A stretch of 39,900 nt of DNA from JAFGLP01 sp050014895 (GCA_050014895.1 JBEKCL010000006.1:1-39900); one strand, 5' to 3'. Counted from the stretch's first letter, positions 23,627 through 32,419 are shown. Numbers and translations: made by a program. Notes: generated by a model from the sequence alone, not told the origin.

Positions 23627-25345
23627 CTAGTTGATCACCATCAGCACATCGTCTTTATTAACGATCTCGCCATTGAAAGCGAATATCTCCTTCACTTTTC
23701 CTGTATATGGGCTTTGTACATCCGATTGCATTTTCATGGCCTCGGTGACAATCACGGTATCGCCTTCTTTCACTTTATCGCCGACTTTCACCTTGACGGT
23801 CAGTACCATGCCTTGCATCGGGGAGAGCACGGCCCCGTTCGGTATTTCCTTGGGTTTTCCCTTTTTCTCCACATCGATGGTCTGCCCGAGCACAGGTGTT
23901 ATCTTGATGTTGAAAATCTCGCCGTCAACGTCAACGCTGAACGCAGTTGGGACATCTTCTCCCGGCTGGCTGGGAGTTGCCGCAGGTGATGGGCCGGCGA
24001 TGATCTCCTCTTTGGCCTCGCCCCGCAGAAATTTAACCGCTACCTGCGGGTACAGGGCGTAAGTAACCAGGTCTTCTTCTTTATGTAGAATACCGAGCTT
24101 GCGCGCCTCATCTTTCATTTTTGCCAGCTCGGGTTCGAGATGCTCTCCGGGCCGATCGGTGATTATTTTATTATCTCCGGCGATCATTTTGCGGACTTCC
24201 TCGTTAAGTTCGCCGGGCGGCCTTCCATAGAAGCCCAGGAAGTAGTCTTTCACTTCCTTGGTCACCTTCTTATATCTCTCGCCGTTCAATACATTGAGTA
24301 CTGCCTGTATTCCCACGATCTGGCTGGTGGGTGTAACAAGGGGTGGGTAGCCCAGGTCAGCTCGCACCCTTGGCACTTCCTCCAGTACAGCGACTATTTT
24401 ATCCAGGGCATTTTGTTCACGCAGCTGACTGATGAGGTTGGAGTACATTCCCCCCGGGATTTGATGCAGCAAAACATTAACGCTCGGCCGTGTAGCTTCT
24501 GCTGTGAGCAGTGGACGGTATTTACCGGCCATTAAGGCGAAGTCTTCGCCGATCTCATATAAAAGCTCCAGGTCCATACCGCAATCGTATGGCGTATTCT
24601 GGAAAGCGGCGACCACACTTTCTGTTGGGGGTTGCGAAGTTCCCCAGGCGAAGGGTGAGAAAGCAGTATCGAGGATATCCACTCCCGCTTCGGCCGCCGC
24701 CTGATAGCTCATGGGCGCCATGCCGCTGGAACAGTGTGAGTGCAGGTCGATCGGTATTTTCACGCGGGCCTTCATTGCTTTTATAACTGAAGTTGCCTCG
24801 GGCGGTGAGATCAGTCCTGCCATGTCTTTAATACAGATAGAATCACAGCCCAGGTTTTCCAGCTGATACGCCATTTCGGCAAAGCCCTCTGTAGTATGAA
24901 CGGGGCTTACCGTGTAGCAAATTGTACCCTGCACATGGACCTTATGCTTCTTGCACTCTTTAATGGCAAGTTCCATATTCCGGATATCGTTGAGGGCATC
25001 GAAGACGCGGAAAACGTCTATCCCATTTTTAACCGAAAGCCGCACGAATTCTTTGACAACATCGTCGGAATAATGTCGGTAACCGACCAGGTTCTGGCCT
25101 CGTAGCAACATTTGGAGACGTGTATGCTTGACCTTGCTGCGTATATCCCTTAGCCGTTCCCACGGGTCCTCATTCAAATATCGAATACAAGTGTCGAATG
25201 TAGCTCCGCCCCACATTTCGAGGGAGAAGAACCCCACTTTATCCATCTTCTCCACCATCGGGAGCATGTCCCTGGAGCGCATCCTGGTCGCAATCAGCGA
25301 CTGGTGTGCATCACGTAAAGTTGTATCGGTGATCTTTATACCCAT
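23627..25345 (-). CDS. pycB: Pyruvate carboxylase subunit B / oxaloacetate decarboxylase alpha-type carboxyltransferase with biotin carrier
   Basis: A 572-residue protein. Residues 1-290 are the TIM-barrel carboxyltransferase (DTTLRDAHQSLIATRMR at the start, KDMAGLISP, HSHCSSGMAPM with metal-ligand histidines), then a helical domain. A Pro-rich linker leads to the biotinyl domain at about 500-572, with EAMKMQ carrying the biotin at Lys538. It could work as pyruvate carboxylase B or as oxaloacetate decarboxylase alpha; the absence of membrane beta and gamma subunits and the adjacent biotin carboxylase gene favour pyruvate carboxylase. It is the first gene of the operon, one base before pycA, behind a good promoter. 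Confidence 0.92.
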   Translation of the reverse strand: MGIKITDTTLRDAHQSLIATRMRSRDMLPMVEKMDKVGFFSLEMWGGATFDTCIRYLNEDPWERLRDIRSKVKHTRLQMLLRGQNLVGYRHYSDDVVKEFVRLSVKNGIDVFRVFDALNDIRNMELAIKECKKHKVHVQGTICYTVSPVHTTEGFAEMAYQLENLGCDSICIKDMAGLISPPEATSVIKAMKARVKIPIDLHSHCSSGMAPMSYQAAAEAGVDILDTAFSPFAWGTSQPPTESVVAAFQNTPYDCGMDLELLYEIGEDFALMAGKYRPLLTAEATRPSVNVLLHQIPGGMYSNLISQLREQNALDKIVAVLEEVPRVRADLGYPPLVTPTSQIVGIQAVLNVLNGERYKKVTKEVKDYFLGFYGRPPGELNEEVRKMIAGDNKIITDRPGEHLEPELAKMKDEARKLGILHKEEDLVTYALYPQVAVKFLRGEAKEEIIAGPSPAATPSQPGEDVPTAFSVDVDGEIFNIKITPVLGQTIDVEKKGKPKEIPNGAVLSPMQGMVLTVKVKVGDKVKEGDTVIVTEAMKMQSDVQSPYTGKVKEIFAFNGEIVNKDDVLMVIN

Positions 25346-25407
25346 GCTGGGCCTCTCAGATTTACGTACGCTTTTGTTTGTGGGCTTACGATAAAGCCAA
25401 CCTGTTA

Positions 25408-25436
25408 ATAATATTGATTGGCGGCATTTTCGTCAA
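25408..25436 (-). promoter_or_regulatory. Promoter of pycBA
   Basis: On the minus strand TTGACG (25431-25436) and TATTAT (25408-25413) are separated by 17 bp, about 62 bp before the pycB start. Confidence 0.65.
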
Positions 25437-25462
25437 TTCGCTGGAAAGCGTACGCACTAAGA

Positions 25463-25492
25463 TTGTAATACTGCTATGCGCTGGTATATAAT
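25463..25492 (+). promoter_or_regulatory. Promoter of the phosphatase-like gene
   Basis: TTGTAA (25463-25468) and a perfect TATAAT (25487-25492) with an 18-bp spacer, 31 bp before the ATG at 25524. Confidence 0.6.
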
Positions 25493-25523
25493 CCCGAATT
25501 GAATAGGGGTTTGTTGATAAGCT

Positions 25524-26075
25524 ATGTCGGAATATGGATTTGGTGCGCCTTTAAAAGAAGAGGAATTTGTTTTTGGCGCCCAGCGCCCCGGCTTTCCGGG
25601 TATATTTGTCCAGAAGCAAGTGGTGGATGAATGGATTGCATATATGAAAAAGCAGGGCATCGTCCGTATTATCTGTTTGCTTTCAGAAGAAGAGCTGGGT
25701 AGTTATCCGACATTAACGAGTGGCCTGCTTGGCATTTATGCCGAGACCTTTGGCCCTGACAATATCCTTTGGGCGCCTACACCGGACAAGCGTCTTCTAA
25801 GTGGTGAGGCGATCAAGCATATCTGTTATTTTCTGCATGCTGCTGTTGCGCAGGGACAAAAAACTGTAGTGCATTGCTCTGCGGGCCTCGGCAGGACCGG
25901 GCAGGTACTGGCTGCATGGCTTGTTTATCACTATAACCTGACCGAACGGAAAGCCATTAAAGCCGAAGATGAATTGAACCGCTTTCCCATGGAAGCCGTT
26001 TTTTACCGGAATGCCAGTGAGGCTGATTTATTGCAGGTATTGGGTGTGGCCAGGGAATTGGACAAGCCTGTTTAG
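25524..26075 (+). CDS. Protein-tyrosine/dual-specificity phosphatase-like protein
   Basis: A 183-residue cysteine phosphatase. The P-loop is VHCSAGLGRTG with nucleophile Cys118 and Arg124, and the likely general acid is Asp88 in APTPDKRLL. IVRIICLLSEEEL and the C-terminal helical part complete the dual-specificity fold. Substrate could be a phosphoprotein, phosphoinositide or small metabolite; the sequence does not tell. It starts after a weak GGGG-type ribosome site and is divergent from pycBA. The next gene is convergent. Confidence 0.85.
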   Translation: MSEYGFGAPLKEEEFVFGAQRPGFPGIFVQKQVVDEWIAYMKKQGIVRIICLLSEEELGSYPTLTSGLLGIYAETFGPDNILWAPTPDKRLLSGEAIKHICYFLHAAVAQGQKTVVHCSAGLGRTGQVLAAWLVYHYNLTERKAIKAEDELNRFPMEAVFYRNASEADLLQVLGVARELDKPV

Positions 26076-26089
26076 CCGGCTACTCTAAA

Positions 26090-26704
26090 TTAAGCGGGTT
26101 TTATATCACCGAAAAGTGCGGGCATCTCAGCTTGGAATTTTTCAAGAAGAGGGATCATTATTTCACGCATCTGTGGATGGGCTGCCGGGGATGTCCTTAG
26201 CCGGAAAATATTCCGCCATTCACGTATGTTGCAGGTAGTCACGATCTCGGTCTTAGTTGATTGCGGGAGTACAGTCCTGGCTTCCTCGGGTTTCGCCCCC
26301 ATCTCTATGAGCCTATTGTAGAAGTGCTCAGCCTGCTGCATGGCCTCTTCCCAGACGGCGTGTTTTTCGCTATCTTTATTGAATACAACGGGATCAATAA
26401 CCGAGAGCCCATTTTTACCGTAGTTGACATACCGGGTACTCTCCTGTGTGTAAGCTGCCAGCCTGTGCCGCACGAGCTCATGGCTTACTCCCCTATCGCA
26501 GATGAACCTGACGGTTATATTGATATGCTCCATAACGCTCTCATGGCCTCTGCTCTGGAGCATCTTAACGAACCGCTCTGAAGAGCCTTCAGTCATAAGG
26601 TTCTCAGATTTGTACGCGGTCCTGCCCGCTGTCTCAATTGACTTGAGCATGGCGGGATAATCGATAGGGCTCAGTATCTCAAATGTTGCCGGTATTATAT
26701 CCAT
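26090..26704 (-). CDS. thyX: Flavin-dependent thymidylate synthase ThyX
   Basis: A 204-residue FAD enzyme that converts dUMP to dTMP using methylene-tetrahydrofolate and NAD(P)H. The ThyX motif is RHRLAAYTQESTRYV (79-93, R-H-R-x7-S-x-R), preceded by the RGHESVMEH region (52-60) that begins the substrate-binding site. It ends with RTVLPQSTKTEIVTTCNIREWRNIFRLR. Length and all conserved parts are normal. No thyA is seen. Together with the dCMP deaminase at 15.0 kb this covers dTMP supply. It lies 57 bp downstream of an unrecognised gene on the same strand, possibly one transcript. Confidence 0.95.
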   Translation of the reverse strand: MDIIPATFEILSPIDYPAMLKSIETAGRTAYKSENLMTEGSSERFVKMLQSRGHESVMEHINITVRFICDRGVSHELVRHRLAAYTQESTRYVNYGKNGLSVIDPVVFNKDSEKHAVWEEAMQQAEHFYNRLIEMGAKPEEARTVLPQSTKTEIVTTCNIREWRNIFRLRTSPAAHPQMREIMIPLLEKFQAEMPALFGDIKPA

Positions 26705-26761
26705 TTGCTATATAGGTATGTTTCCCGTATTAACAGGCATTTGCGTTGCCTGTGTCCGGAA

Positions 26762-27301
26762 CTACTCCTCGAACTCTTTCTTATACCTTTCCCAAATTGC
26801 ACCTGCTTTGAATGCTTCGATGCAGGCATGCATTACGTCATATTGGGACAGGTTGGCCTCCATGACCGCAGTGATCACTTTGATCCAGTCTTCAGAAGGG
26901 GAAATTTCATCTGCGCTTTTTTCATACCTTTTTATGAACCTTTCGAACCTGTCCTGTAACCTCAGCTCGCGGGCTTTCTTATTGTAGGGAACGGGATGCT
27001 TTTTTAAAATCTCCTCAATCTGTTTCTGCCAGAGCGGTAAATCTGCTTCGGCAGCCTCTGCCTTTTTTTCGGCTTCCCGGTAAATGTATCGCGGAAACCT
27101 GTAACGGGTGAGCATAACATCCCAGGACAGTTTTATTTTTCTGTCCTTTTCCATATTGATCAGCGCCGGTAATATTTTTTTATAGATGATCGTCTCTTTC
27201 TCGTTGCCGGAAGTGTCATGGGTGAAATGGGCTATTAACTCGGTAAGCCGGACTTTGTCTGCACTGAGCTTTGAGATGTATCTGATAATCTTGTCTTCCA
27301 T
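26762..27301 (-). CDS. Hypothetical protein, 179 aa, unrecognised
   Basis: A soluble, strongly charged protein rich in Lys, Glu and aromatic residues, with no Cys and no membrane span. The N-terminus (EDKIIRYISKLSADKVRLTELIAHF) and middle (YREAEKKAEAAEADLPLWQKQIEEILKKHPVPYNKKARELRLQDRFERFIKRYEKS) look all-helical. I do not recognise a family. GGAGG before the ATG at 27301 supports this start; a GTG nine bases upstream is also in frame. It is upstream of thyX on the same strand and may be co-transcribed. Confidence 0.7.
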   Translation of the reverse strand: MEDKIIRYISKLSADKVRLTELIAHFTHDTSGNEKETIIYKKILPALINMEKDRKIKLSWDVMLTRYRFPRYIYREAEKKAEAAEADLPLWQKQIEEILKKHPVPYNKKARELRLQDRFERFIKRYEKSADEISPSEDWIKVITAVMEANLSQYDVMHACIEAFKAGAIWERYKKEFEE

Positions 27302-27423
27302 TATGATCACCTCCTTCGTTAAAATTCCCTAAAGAGGCACTACTTATATTTTAGCAAAAACTTTGGACACCTATTGTATAAAAGCTTAAAATGTTTCATT
27401 GTTAACTGTGAAAGGAAATACTG

Positions 27424-28557
27424 ATGCTGCTGCAAAAATTGGAAATTATCCAGGAAGGTAAAAGCAATGGCGAAGGTATCATTATGCATTATCGGACACG
27501 CAAGGGAACTGATATTTTTTGCCTGGGTGTCCCGCTTTTCTATGAATCTGGCGAAGACTGGGACCTGGGTCCCACGTTTTGTTATTTAATTCCGGGGGAA
27601 AAGCCCACTCTTATCGATAGCGGCCAGTTTAACAGGTACGAGTTATTGAAAGCCCTGTTGAAACGGGTGGGGTGCGATGTAAAAGACATCGGCCGGGTAA
27701 TAATAACTCATAGTCATGAGGACCATGATGGTAACCTGCCTGAGTTGATCGAGGATAGCGGGGCCGAACTATGGGCGCATTATGCTTTTAGCAATATGAT
27801 TGCTTACCACCATGGTATAGATGATGGGGCCAACCATCCCGACTTCCCCGGCTCTTGCCGCTGCTGTCTCATGCCGGATAAATTCAGTCGCAACTGTTTA
27901 CAGTACCATGAAAAAAGAAGCCACCTGAAGGTTGGGCATATTATCACTGAAGCATCCGATCCGCCCGGTCCGGATTACCGTTTCATGCTGACCCCCGGAC
28001 ATGCCCCGGATTCTATTTGCACTGTTTTCGAGGAAGAGGTATTGCTCAGCGGCGATACACTGCTCGCAACCATTACACCGCATCCAACTTTAATGCTGGA
28101 ATACTTCGTGAATCGACGCATTCTACCAGAAGGGTACGGAGGTCAAAATGATGCCTACGGGCTTATGTCCTATATAAATTCATTGTACAAGCTGAAAACG
28201 CAATGCCGGGAGGTAGATTTGCTCTTGCCGGCGCACAGGTTGTTTGAGAAAGGGAAAATAAATTACCTCAATCCGTCTGCAAGGGCAGCGGAAATAATCG
28301 TGTTTCACCTCGAACGTTGTGGAAACATACTTAAAATCCTCGGTAACCGGGTGCTTGGCCTTGACGAAATAGCTGTGGATCTTTTTGATCCAAGGCTGCG
28401 TAAAGGTTGGGGCAGGTTCCTATCACAACGTGAGGTGATGAGCCACCTTGAGCTAATGGCCATCTGCGGTGATATAGAATGGGTCAACAGTAAGGAATTT
28501 ACATCCAGGGCAACAGGATCGAATAATTACAGGGAATTCTTTGCCAATTATATTTGA
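27424..28557 (+). CDS. Metallo-beta-lactamase-fold hydrolase
   Basis: A 377-residue MBL-fold protein. The metal motif HSHEDHDGN is at residues 96-104, later ligands are in PGHAPDS (His193) and SGDTLL (Asp211), and LLLPAHR supplies the last His. A 40-residue insert after the first motif carries SCRCCLMPDKFSRNC (Cys145, 147, 148, 158) next to several histidines, which is not usual for the fold and might hold an additional metal. The C-terminal part (about 290-377) is helical with an RSxxE-like segment (LSQREVMSHLELMAICGDIEWV), as in hydrolases with a C-terminal winged-helix domain. Substrate unknown. The ATG has AAAGGAAA upstream. Confidence 0.85.
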   Translation: MLLQKLEIIQEGKSNGEGIIMHYRTRKGTDIFCLGVPLFYESGEDWDLGPTFCYLIPGEKPTLIDSGQFNRYELLKALLKRVGCDVKDIGRVIITHSHEDHDGNLPELIEDSGAELWAHYAFSNMIAYHHGIDDGANHPDFPGSCRCCLMPDKFSRNCLQYHEKRSHLKVGHIITEASDPPGPDYRFMLTPGHAPDSICTVFEEEVLLSGDTLLATITPHPTLMLEYFVNRRILPEGYGGQNDAYGLMSYINSLYKLKTQCREVDLLLPAHRLFEKGKINYLNPSARAAEIIVFHLERCGNILKILGNRVLGLDEIAVDLFDPRLRKGWGRFLSQREVMSHLELMAICGDIEWVNSKEFTSRATGSNNYREFFANYI

Positions 28558-28680
28558 ACTTCTCTAATCCAACCATCAAACAAGAAACGATTGTCATATT
28601 TATTTAGGATCAAGAGTACAGCGCCCGGAATTTTTCAGAGTTCAAGGCGATAAAATCACAGAAATAAATAAGGAGGGACC

Positions 28681-28965
28681 ATGATCACTATTACTGCATT
28701 GATGAAAGCCAGTGAAAACCATGCTGATGATCTGGCAAAAGCAATCAAGGAGTATGCTCCCAAATTTTTAAAAGACCCCGGTTGTAAGATGTATAAAGTA
28801 GTCAAACGTATTGATAACCCAAACCTGTTTTTATTCTACGAGCAGTATGAAAATGATGAGGCGCTGAAATTTCATTCTTCAGCGCCCCATTTTAAAGAGA
28901 TGTTTGGTGCCATGAAGCCGTTTCTTGACGGAAAACCGGAAATCTACATGTATACGGAGATCTAG
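28681..28965 (+). CDS. Antibiotic biosynthesis monooxygenase (ABM)/YgiN-like protein
   Basis: A 94-residue single-domain ferredoxin-like protein of the ABM family: MITITALMKASENHADDLAKAIKEY, then a CKMYKVVKRIDNPNLFLFYEQYENDEALKFH strand-helix section ending in SAPHFKEMFGAM. Such proteins are cofactor-free quinol or anthrone oxygenases, or simply small dimeric proteins of unknown role. In an anaerobe oxygen-using activity is doubtful, so oxidative-stress protection or another use is likely; this is inference. An AAGGAGGG ribosome site precedes the ATG. Confidence 0.85.
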   Translation: MITITALMKASENHADDLAKAIKEYAPKFLKDPGCKMYKVVKRIDNPNLFLFYEQYENDEALKFHSSAPHFKEMFGAMKPFLDGKPEIYMYTEI

Positions 28966-28978
28966 CTTCCGGCTGATT

Positions 28979-29554
28979 CTATTTCATTAAAGCTGCGAAT
29001 GCACCGCCTATCAGTAAAGCCAGCAGCACCATTATTATCAGTGGAATAATTGCCGCGACAATCACCGTTCCGACAGCTTTGCCTGTTGTAAAATCGCATG
29101 CCTGCCGTACAGCGATTACAGACGCAATGATAGTCCATACAAAGGTGACGAAAGGGATAAAGGAACCTAATACCGGGATAAAGCTGAAGATATTAAGCAG
29201 GCCGGGTGTATAGGCGAACCCCAGTGTCCTGAGCAGTTCACCCAGAGTCGACTTGGTTTCAGGTCCCTTGAAAATGGATGTGCCCAGCCAGAAAGAGAGC
29301 AGTGAGAAGATAAACCATACAATCAGCGAGCCTATGACGCCCCAGGACAAGGATGAGACAAAGCCAACAGCAGATTCACCTCCGCCTTTCATGAGCGTGG
29401 AGATCCCAGCACCGATTCCGCTTGCCAGAGCTACCAGTACTACTACCAGCAACGCTTGTCCTGTTACTGTGCTATCTGCTTCAACTTCTTCATATAATTG
29501 AGGTTCCAGCTTTGCCGCTCTCAACATGCGTGGGAATAATGTTCCGGATGCCAT
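28979..29554 (-). CDS. Yip1 family membrane protein, copy 1
   Basis: A 191-residue protein with a soluble N-terminus (MASGTLFPRMLRAAKLEPQLYEEVEAD) and five hydrophobic segments, ending in a long Ala/Leu/Ile helix. The FKGPETKSTLGELLRTLGFAYTPGLLNIFSFIPVLGSF stretch is the Yip1 signature. It is a paralogue of the neighbouring protein upstream on the same strand, 103 bp away. The bacterial Yip1 role is unknown to me. A GGAGG-type ribosome site is seen before the ATG. Confidence 0.82.
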   Translation of the reverse strand: MASGTLFPRMLRAAKLEPQLYEEVEADSTVTGQALLVVVLVALASGIGAGISTLMKGGGESAVGFVSSLSWGVIGSLIVWFIFSLLSFWLGTSIFKGPETKSTLGELLRTLGFAYTPGLLNIFSFIPVLGSFIPFVTFVWTIIASVIAVRQACDFTTGKAVGTVIVAAIIPLIIMVLLALLIGGAFAALMK

Positions 29555-29657
29555 ATCATACCTCCTTTGAATTTGGGTTCGGATATTATATCAGCGAAAG
29601 ATTCTCCTGTTGGTGAGTTGCGCGTGCACCTCAGGATCTCTAATTAAAGGCATGATT

Positions 29658-30227
29658 TTAGATATGCAGCATTTTGAATGGGGAAGGTAACCATACATAA
29701 ACGAGACACAATATTGCCATGTAGACCAGCCACCCCAGGATGCAAGTGGCTGCCGCCTTTCCCGAGGTATAGTCGAGTGTCTGTCTGACTGCTATTACTC
29801 CTGAAGCAAGTGTCCAGATCCCTGTCAAAATAATGATAATCCAACCGATCATCGGGATGAATAGTAATATTCTTAACACGCCAGGTGAGTTTGCAAATCC
29901 CAGAGTTCTGGTAAGCTCGGCCATACTGGTCTTTTCTGGTCCTCTCAAGAAGGTTGTTCCCGATAAGTAAGTAAGCAGCACCCATGCGAACCATCCAACG
30001 ACGGATGCAAAAAAACCGCTTAGCAGGCCCCATAGCAACCATAACAATCCTGCCCCTCCTATCAGTCCTGCCATTCCTGTCCCTATCCCGGTCGCAACGC
30101 CGGCCAGTAGTGCTATCATCACAGCCTGTCCTGCGGCGTCTTCGTCCGTCTCCATCTCTTCGTAAAGACTGGAATCTATGCGGGCTGCCCTCATCATGCC
30201 GTTGAAAAGCTTTCTCCATATCTCCAT
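29658..30227 (-). CDS. Yip1 family membrane protein, copy 2
   Basis: A 189-residue membrane protein with the same plan as its neighbour: N-terminal MMRAARIDSSLYEEMETDEDAAGQA (compare MLRAAKLEPQLYEEVEADSTVTGQA in copy 1), about five hydrophobic segments and the LRGPEKTSMAELTRTLGFANSPGVLRI signature. The first gene of a tandem pair. The similar N-termini and signatures suggest an old duplication; the later parts differ more. GGAGG precedes the start. Confidence 0.82.
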   Translation of the reverse strand: MEIWRKLFNGMMRAARIDSSLYEEMETDEDAAGQAVMIALLAGVATGIGTGMAGLIGGAGLLWLLWGLLSGFFASVVGWFAWVLLTYLSGTTFLRGPEKTSMAELTRTLGFANSPGVLRILLFIPMIGWIIIILTGIWTLASGVIAVRQTLDYTSGKAAATCILGWLVYMAILCLVYVWLPSPFKMLHI

Positions 30228-30348
30228 GTAGAGCCTCCTGCATACCTGTACTGGCTTATTATAGCAGGTTGATCTCTCCTGAATTTAACTTACCGGGATT
30301 CTAATTCTTGTTGGGAATAGATTCATAGTGCTAAAATAATGCCAGATA

Positions 30349-30376
30349 TTGTTCTGGATAGTAATAGTTATATAAA
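30349..30376 (+). promoter_or_regulatory. Candidate promoter of the acyl-CoA ligase gene
   Basis: TTGTTC (30349-30354) and TATAAA (30371-30376) with a 16-bp spacer, 32 bp before the ATG. The spacer is a little short. Confidence 0.45.
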
Positions 30377-30408
30377 CATAAATAGTTTTAAAGGATAGGG
30401 ATACTCCT

Positions 30409-31857
30409 ATGACTGAGTTCAATAAGTTCTTTGCACCGGATTCACTTGCTCTCATAGGCGCCTCGAATGACCCGCGCAAGTGGGGATTTCGTATACTCGG
30501 CAATATAATCTTAGGGGGTTACCAGGGAAGGGTTTATCCCATTAATCCAACGAAAGAAGAGATCCTGGGCAAAAAAGTATATAAAAGCATGGCGGATTTG
30601 CCTGAATCGCCTGACCTTGCTGTAATTGTTGTCCCTCCACCGGCCATCGTCGATGCTGTCAAAGACTGTATTGATAAAGGCATCAAAGCTGCAGTAGTCA
30701 TTACCGCCGGTTTTGCTGAAATTGGTGAGCGCGGCGCAGCGCTGCAGGCGGAGATGGTGGCTGAAGCTAAAAAGGGCGGCCTTCGATTGATAGGTCCAAA
30801 TTGTTTTGGCCTGGTAAGTCCATATAAAAAATTATATTCCCAGATGCCGCCTGTTTATCCGCCTGCCGGTTCGCTGGCATTAGTATCGCAAAGCGGTAAT
30901 GTTGGAGCAACAATAGCCCGCAGGGCAATGCTGCTGAATTTTGGTATAAGCCGTATGATCAGTACCGGCAATGAGGCCGACCTCCATGCTGAGGACTTTA
31001 TAGAGTACCTGGGGACCGATGACAAGACAAAGGTTATATTGAGCTACGTCGAAGGGTTCAAGAACGGCCGCAGGTTTTTCGAGATAGCCAAAGAAGCCAC
31101 TAAGAGAAAACCTCTTATCATGATTAAGGTCGGAGAAACAGAGGCGGGCGCTTCCGCAGCCCGGTCCCATACCGCTTCACTTTCAGGCGCTGATCATGTG
31201 TTCGAAGGGGTATGCCGTCAGGCAGGTATCGTCCGCGTACATAATATAGACGAGCTCATGAACGTAGGCTATGGGTTTCTCTGCAATCCCCTCCCCAAAG
31301 GAAGGCGCGTTGCGATCACTACGTTGGGAGGAGGTTGGGGTGTGCTGGCTGCCGATGCCTGTGCGAAGCTTGGACTGCAGGTCGTCAAACTATCCGAAGA
31401 AGTCCTGAAAGAGTTAGACACTTTTTTACCGGGCTGGTGGAGCAGGAACAATCCGGTTGACCTGGTGGCTGGCGATGCAGATGTGCAAATCCGGGTGATT
31501 GAAACACTGGCTAAGTATGAGCAGGCCGAAAGCGTTATTGCGCTGGGAGTGCCGTTTCCCACGGTCTGGAGATCACAAATGACTTTAACTGATGATGAGC
31601 GTAAAAAGAGGATGCAGGATGTAATTGATCATTACATAAGGATTTTTCAGCAGATAAAGGATATATCCGAGAGGTACGGAAAACCGGTGATTGTAGCTGC
31701 TGAATTGTTTTTTCCCACTGCTTTCGCACATCTGGAAAGGGAAATCAAGTGTGCCATCGCTGCCAATAATAGCTTTTGCTACACTATGCCGGATGAAGCG
31801 GCGATGGTGTTGAGCGCTATGGTAAAGTACAGCGAATATCTGAAACGGGCTGAGTAA
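30409..31857 (+). CDS. NDP-forming acyl-CoA ligase, alpha (CoA-binding/ligase) subunit
   Basis: A 482-residue alpha-type subunit of the succinyl-CoA-synthetase-like, ADP-forming acetate/acyl-CoA ligases. The CoA-binding Rossmann part is at 1-130 (LALIGASNDPRKWGFRILGN, VIVVPPPAIV, GPNCFGLVSP), then two ligase-CoA domains. The phosphohistidine loop ARSHTASLSGAD carries His254, so the protein looks active. The ATP-grasp beta domain, either fused or next door in typical systems, is absent here, so the partner must be elsewhere or the protein works with another subunit. It would make ATP from an acyl-CoA (or the reverse) in anaerobic energy metabolism. It has its own promoter and is followed by a convergent gene. 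Confidence 0.88.
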   Translation: MTEFNKFFAPDSLALIGASNDPRKWGFRILGNIILGGYQGRVYPINPTKEEILGKKVYKSMADLPESPDLAVIVVPPPAIVDAVKDCIDKGIKAAVVITAGFAEIGERGAALQAEMVAEAKKGGLRLIGPNCFGLVSPYKKLYSQMPPVYPPAGSLALVSQSGNVGATIARRAMLLNFGISRMISTGNEADLHAEDFIEYLGTDDKTKVILSYVEGFKNGRRFFEIAKEATKRKPLIMIKVGETEAGASAARSHTASLSGADHVFEGVCRQAGIVRVHNIDELMNVGYGFLCNPLPKGRRVAITTLGGGWGVLAADACAKLGLQVVKLSEEVLKELDTFLPGWWSRNNPVDLVAGDADVQIRVIETLAKYEQAESVIALGVPFPTVWRSQMTLTDDERKKRMQDVIDHYIRIFQQIKDISERYGKPVIVAAELFFPTAFAHLEREIKCAIAANNSFCYTMPDEAAMVLSAMVKYSEYLKRAE

Positions 31858-31879
31858 AATAGTAATATTGAGTAATTAT

Positions 31880-32323
31880 TTATTGCGCAGTGTTCGTTAA
31901 CAGGTTCCACGTTTTATCACACACTGCGGATGTGATTTTACATTTAGTTACGGTAATCTGGGCCATATGTGCCGTTATCACCTGTTCAAGCGACTCTTCT
32001 GACCGGTCCCCATATCCTGGATGCGCTGTTTTGAATGTATAGATCAAGTTCCACGTTGACCCATTATCAGGCGATTCTGCTTTAACCTGTTGGATACTGT
32101 CCTTAATACCGTCGAAACCGAAAGTGGGGCTATTTTTTATCAAGCTGAGTGATAAAGCTGATGCTTGTTCCTGCGAACAAGTGGCTGCTTTGTTTGTGAC
32201 CGGCATAACCGGCATACAGGATGGTCCCTTCACTGCAAAGAGTATCAGGACGAAAACCACGCTGACAGCCAGAAAACTTCCCAGAACCAGGATGATTGCC
32301 GTCTTTAAAAATTTACTGTTCAT
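31880..32323 (-). CDS. Hypothetical protein with N-terminal membrane anchor
   Basis: A 147-residue protein. Residues about 8-31 (TAIILVLGSFLAVSVVFVLILFAV) form one hydrophobic helix after a short basic start, with no signal-peptidase site that stands out; the rest is likely outside the membrane. Four cysteines (in GPSCMP, AATCSQ, VTKCK and SAVCDK) could form two disulfides. The fold resembles nothing I recognise. Its stop is close to that of the convergent acyl-CoA ligase gene. No clear ribosome site precedes the ATG. Confidence 0.7.
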   Translation of the reverse strand: MNSKFLKTAIILVLGSFLAVSVVFVLILFAVKGPSCMPVMPVTNKAATCSQEQASALSLSLIKNSPTFGFDGIKDSIQQVKAESPDNGSTWNLIYTFKTAHPGYGDRSEESLEQVITAHMAQITVTKCKITSAVCDKTWNLLTNTAQ

Positions 32324-32419
32324 TATGCTCGTACCAGATATATAATTATAGATGGGATACTGCTATCTGGCAAAGTGATACCGGGCTATCTACTGTAGGC
32401 GTGCTGATATATAATACTG

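Noticed and set aside
26261..26581. Plus-strand frame opposite thyX
   Set aside because: Antisense shadow of ThyX with no recognisable domain.
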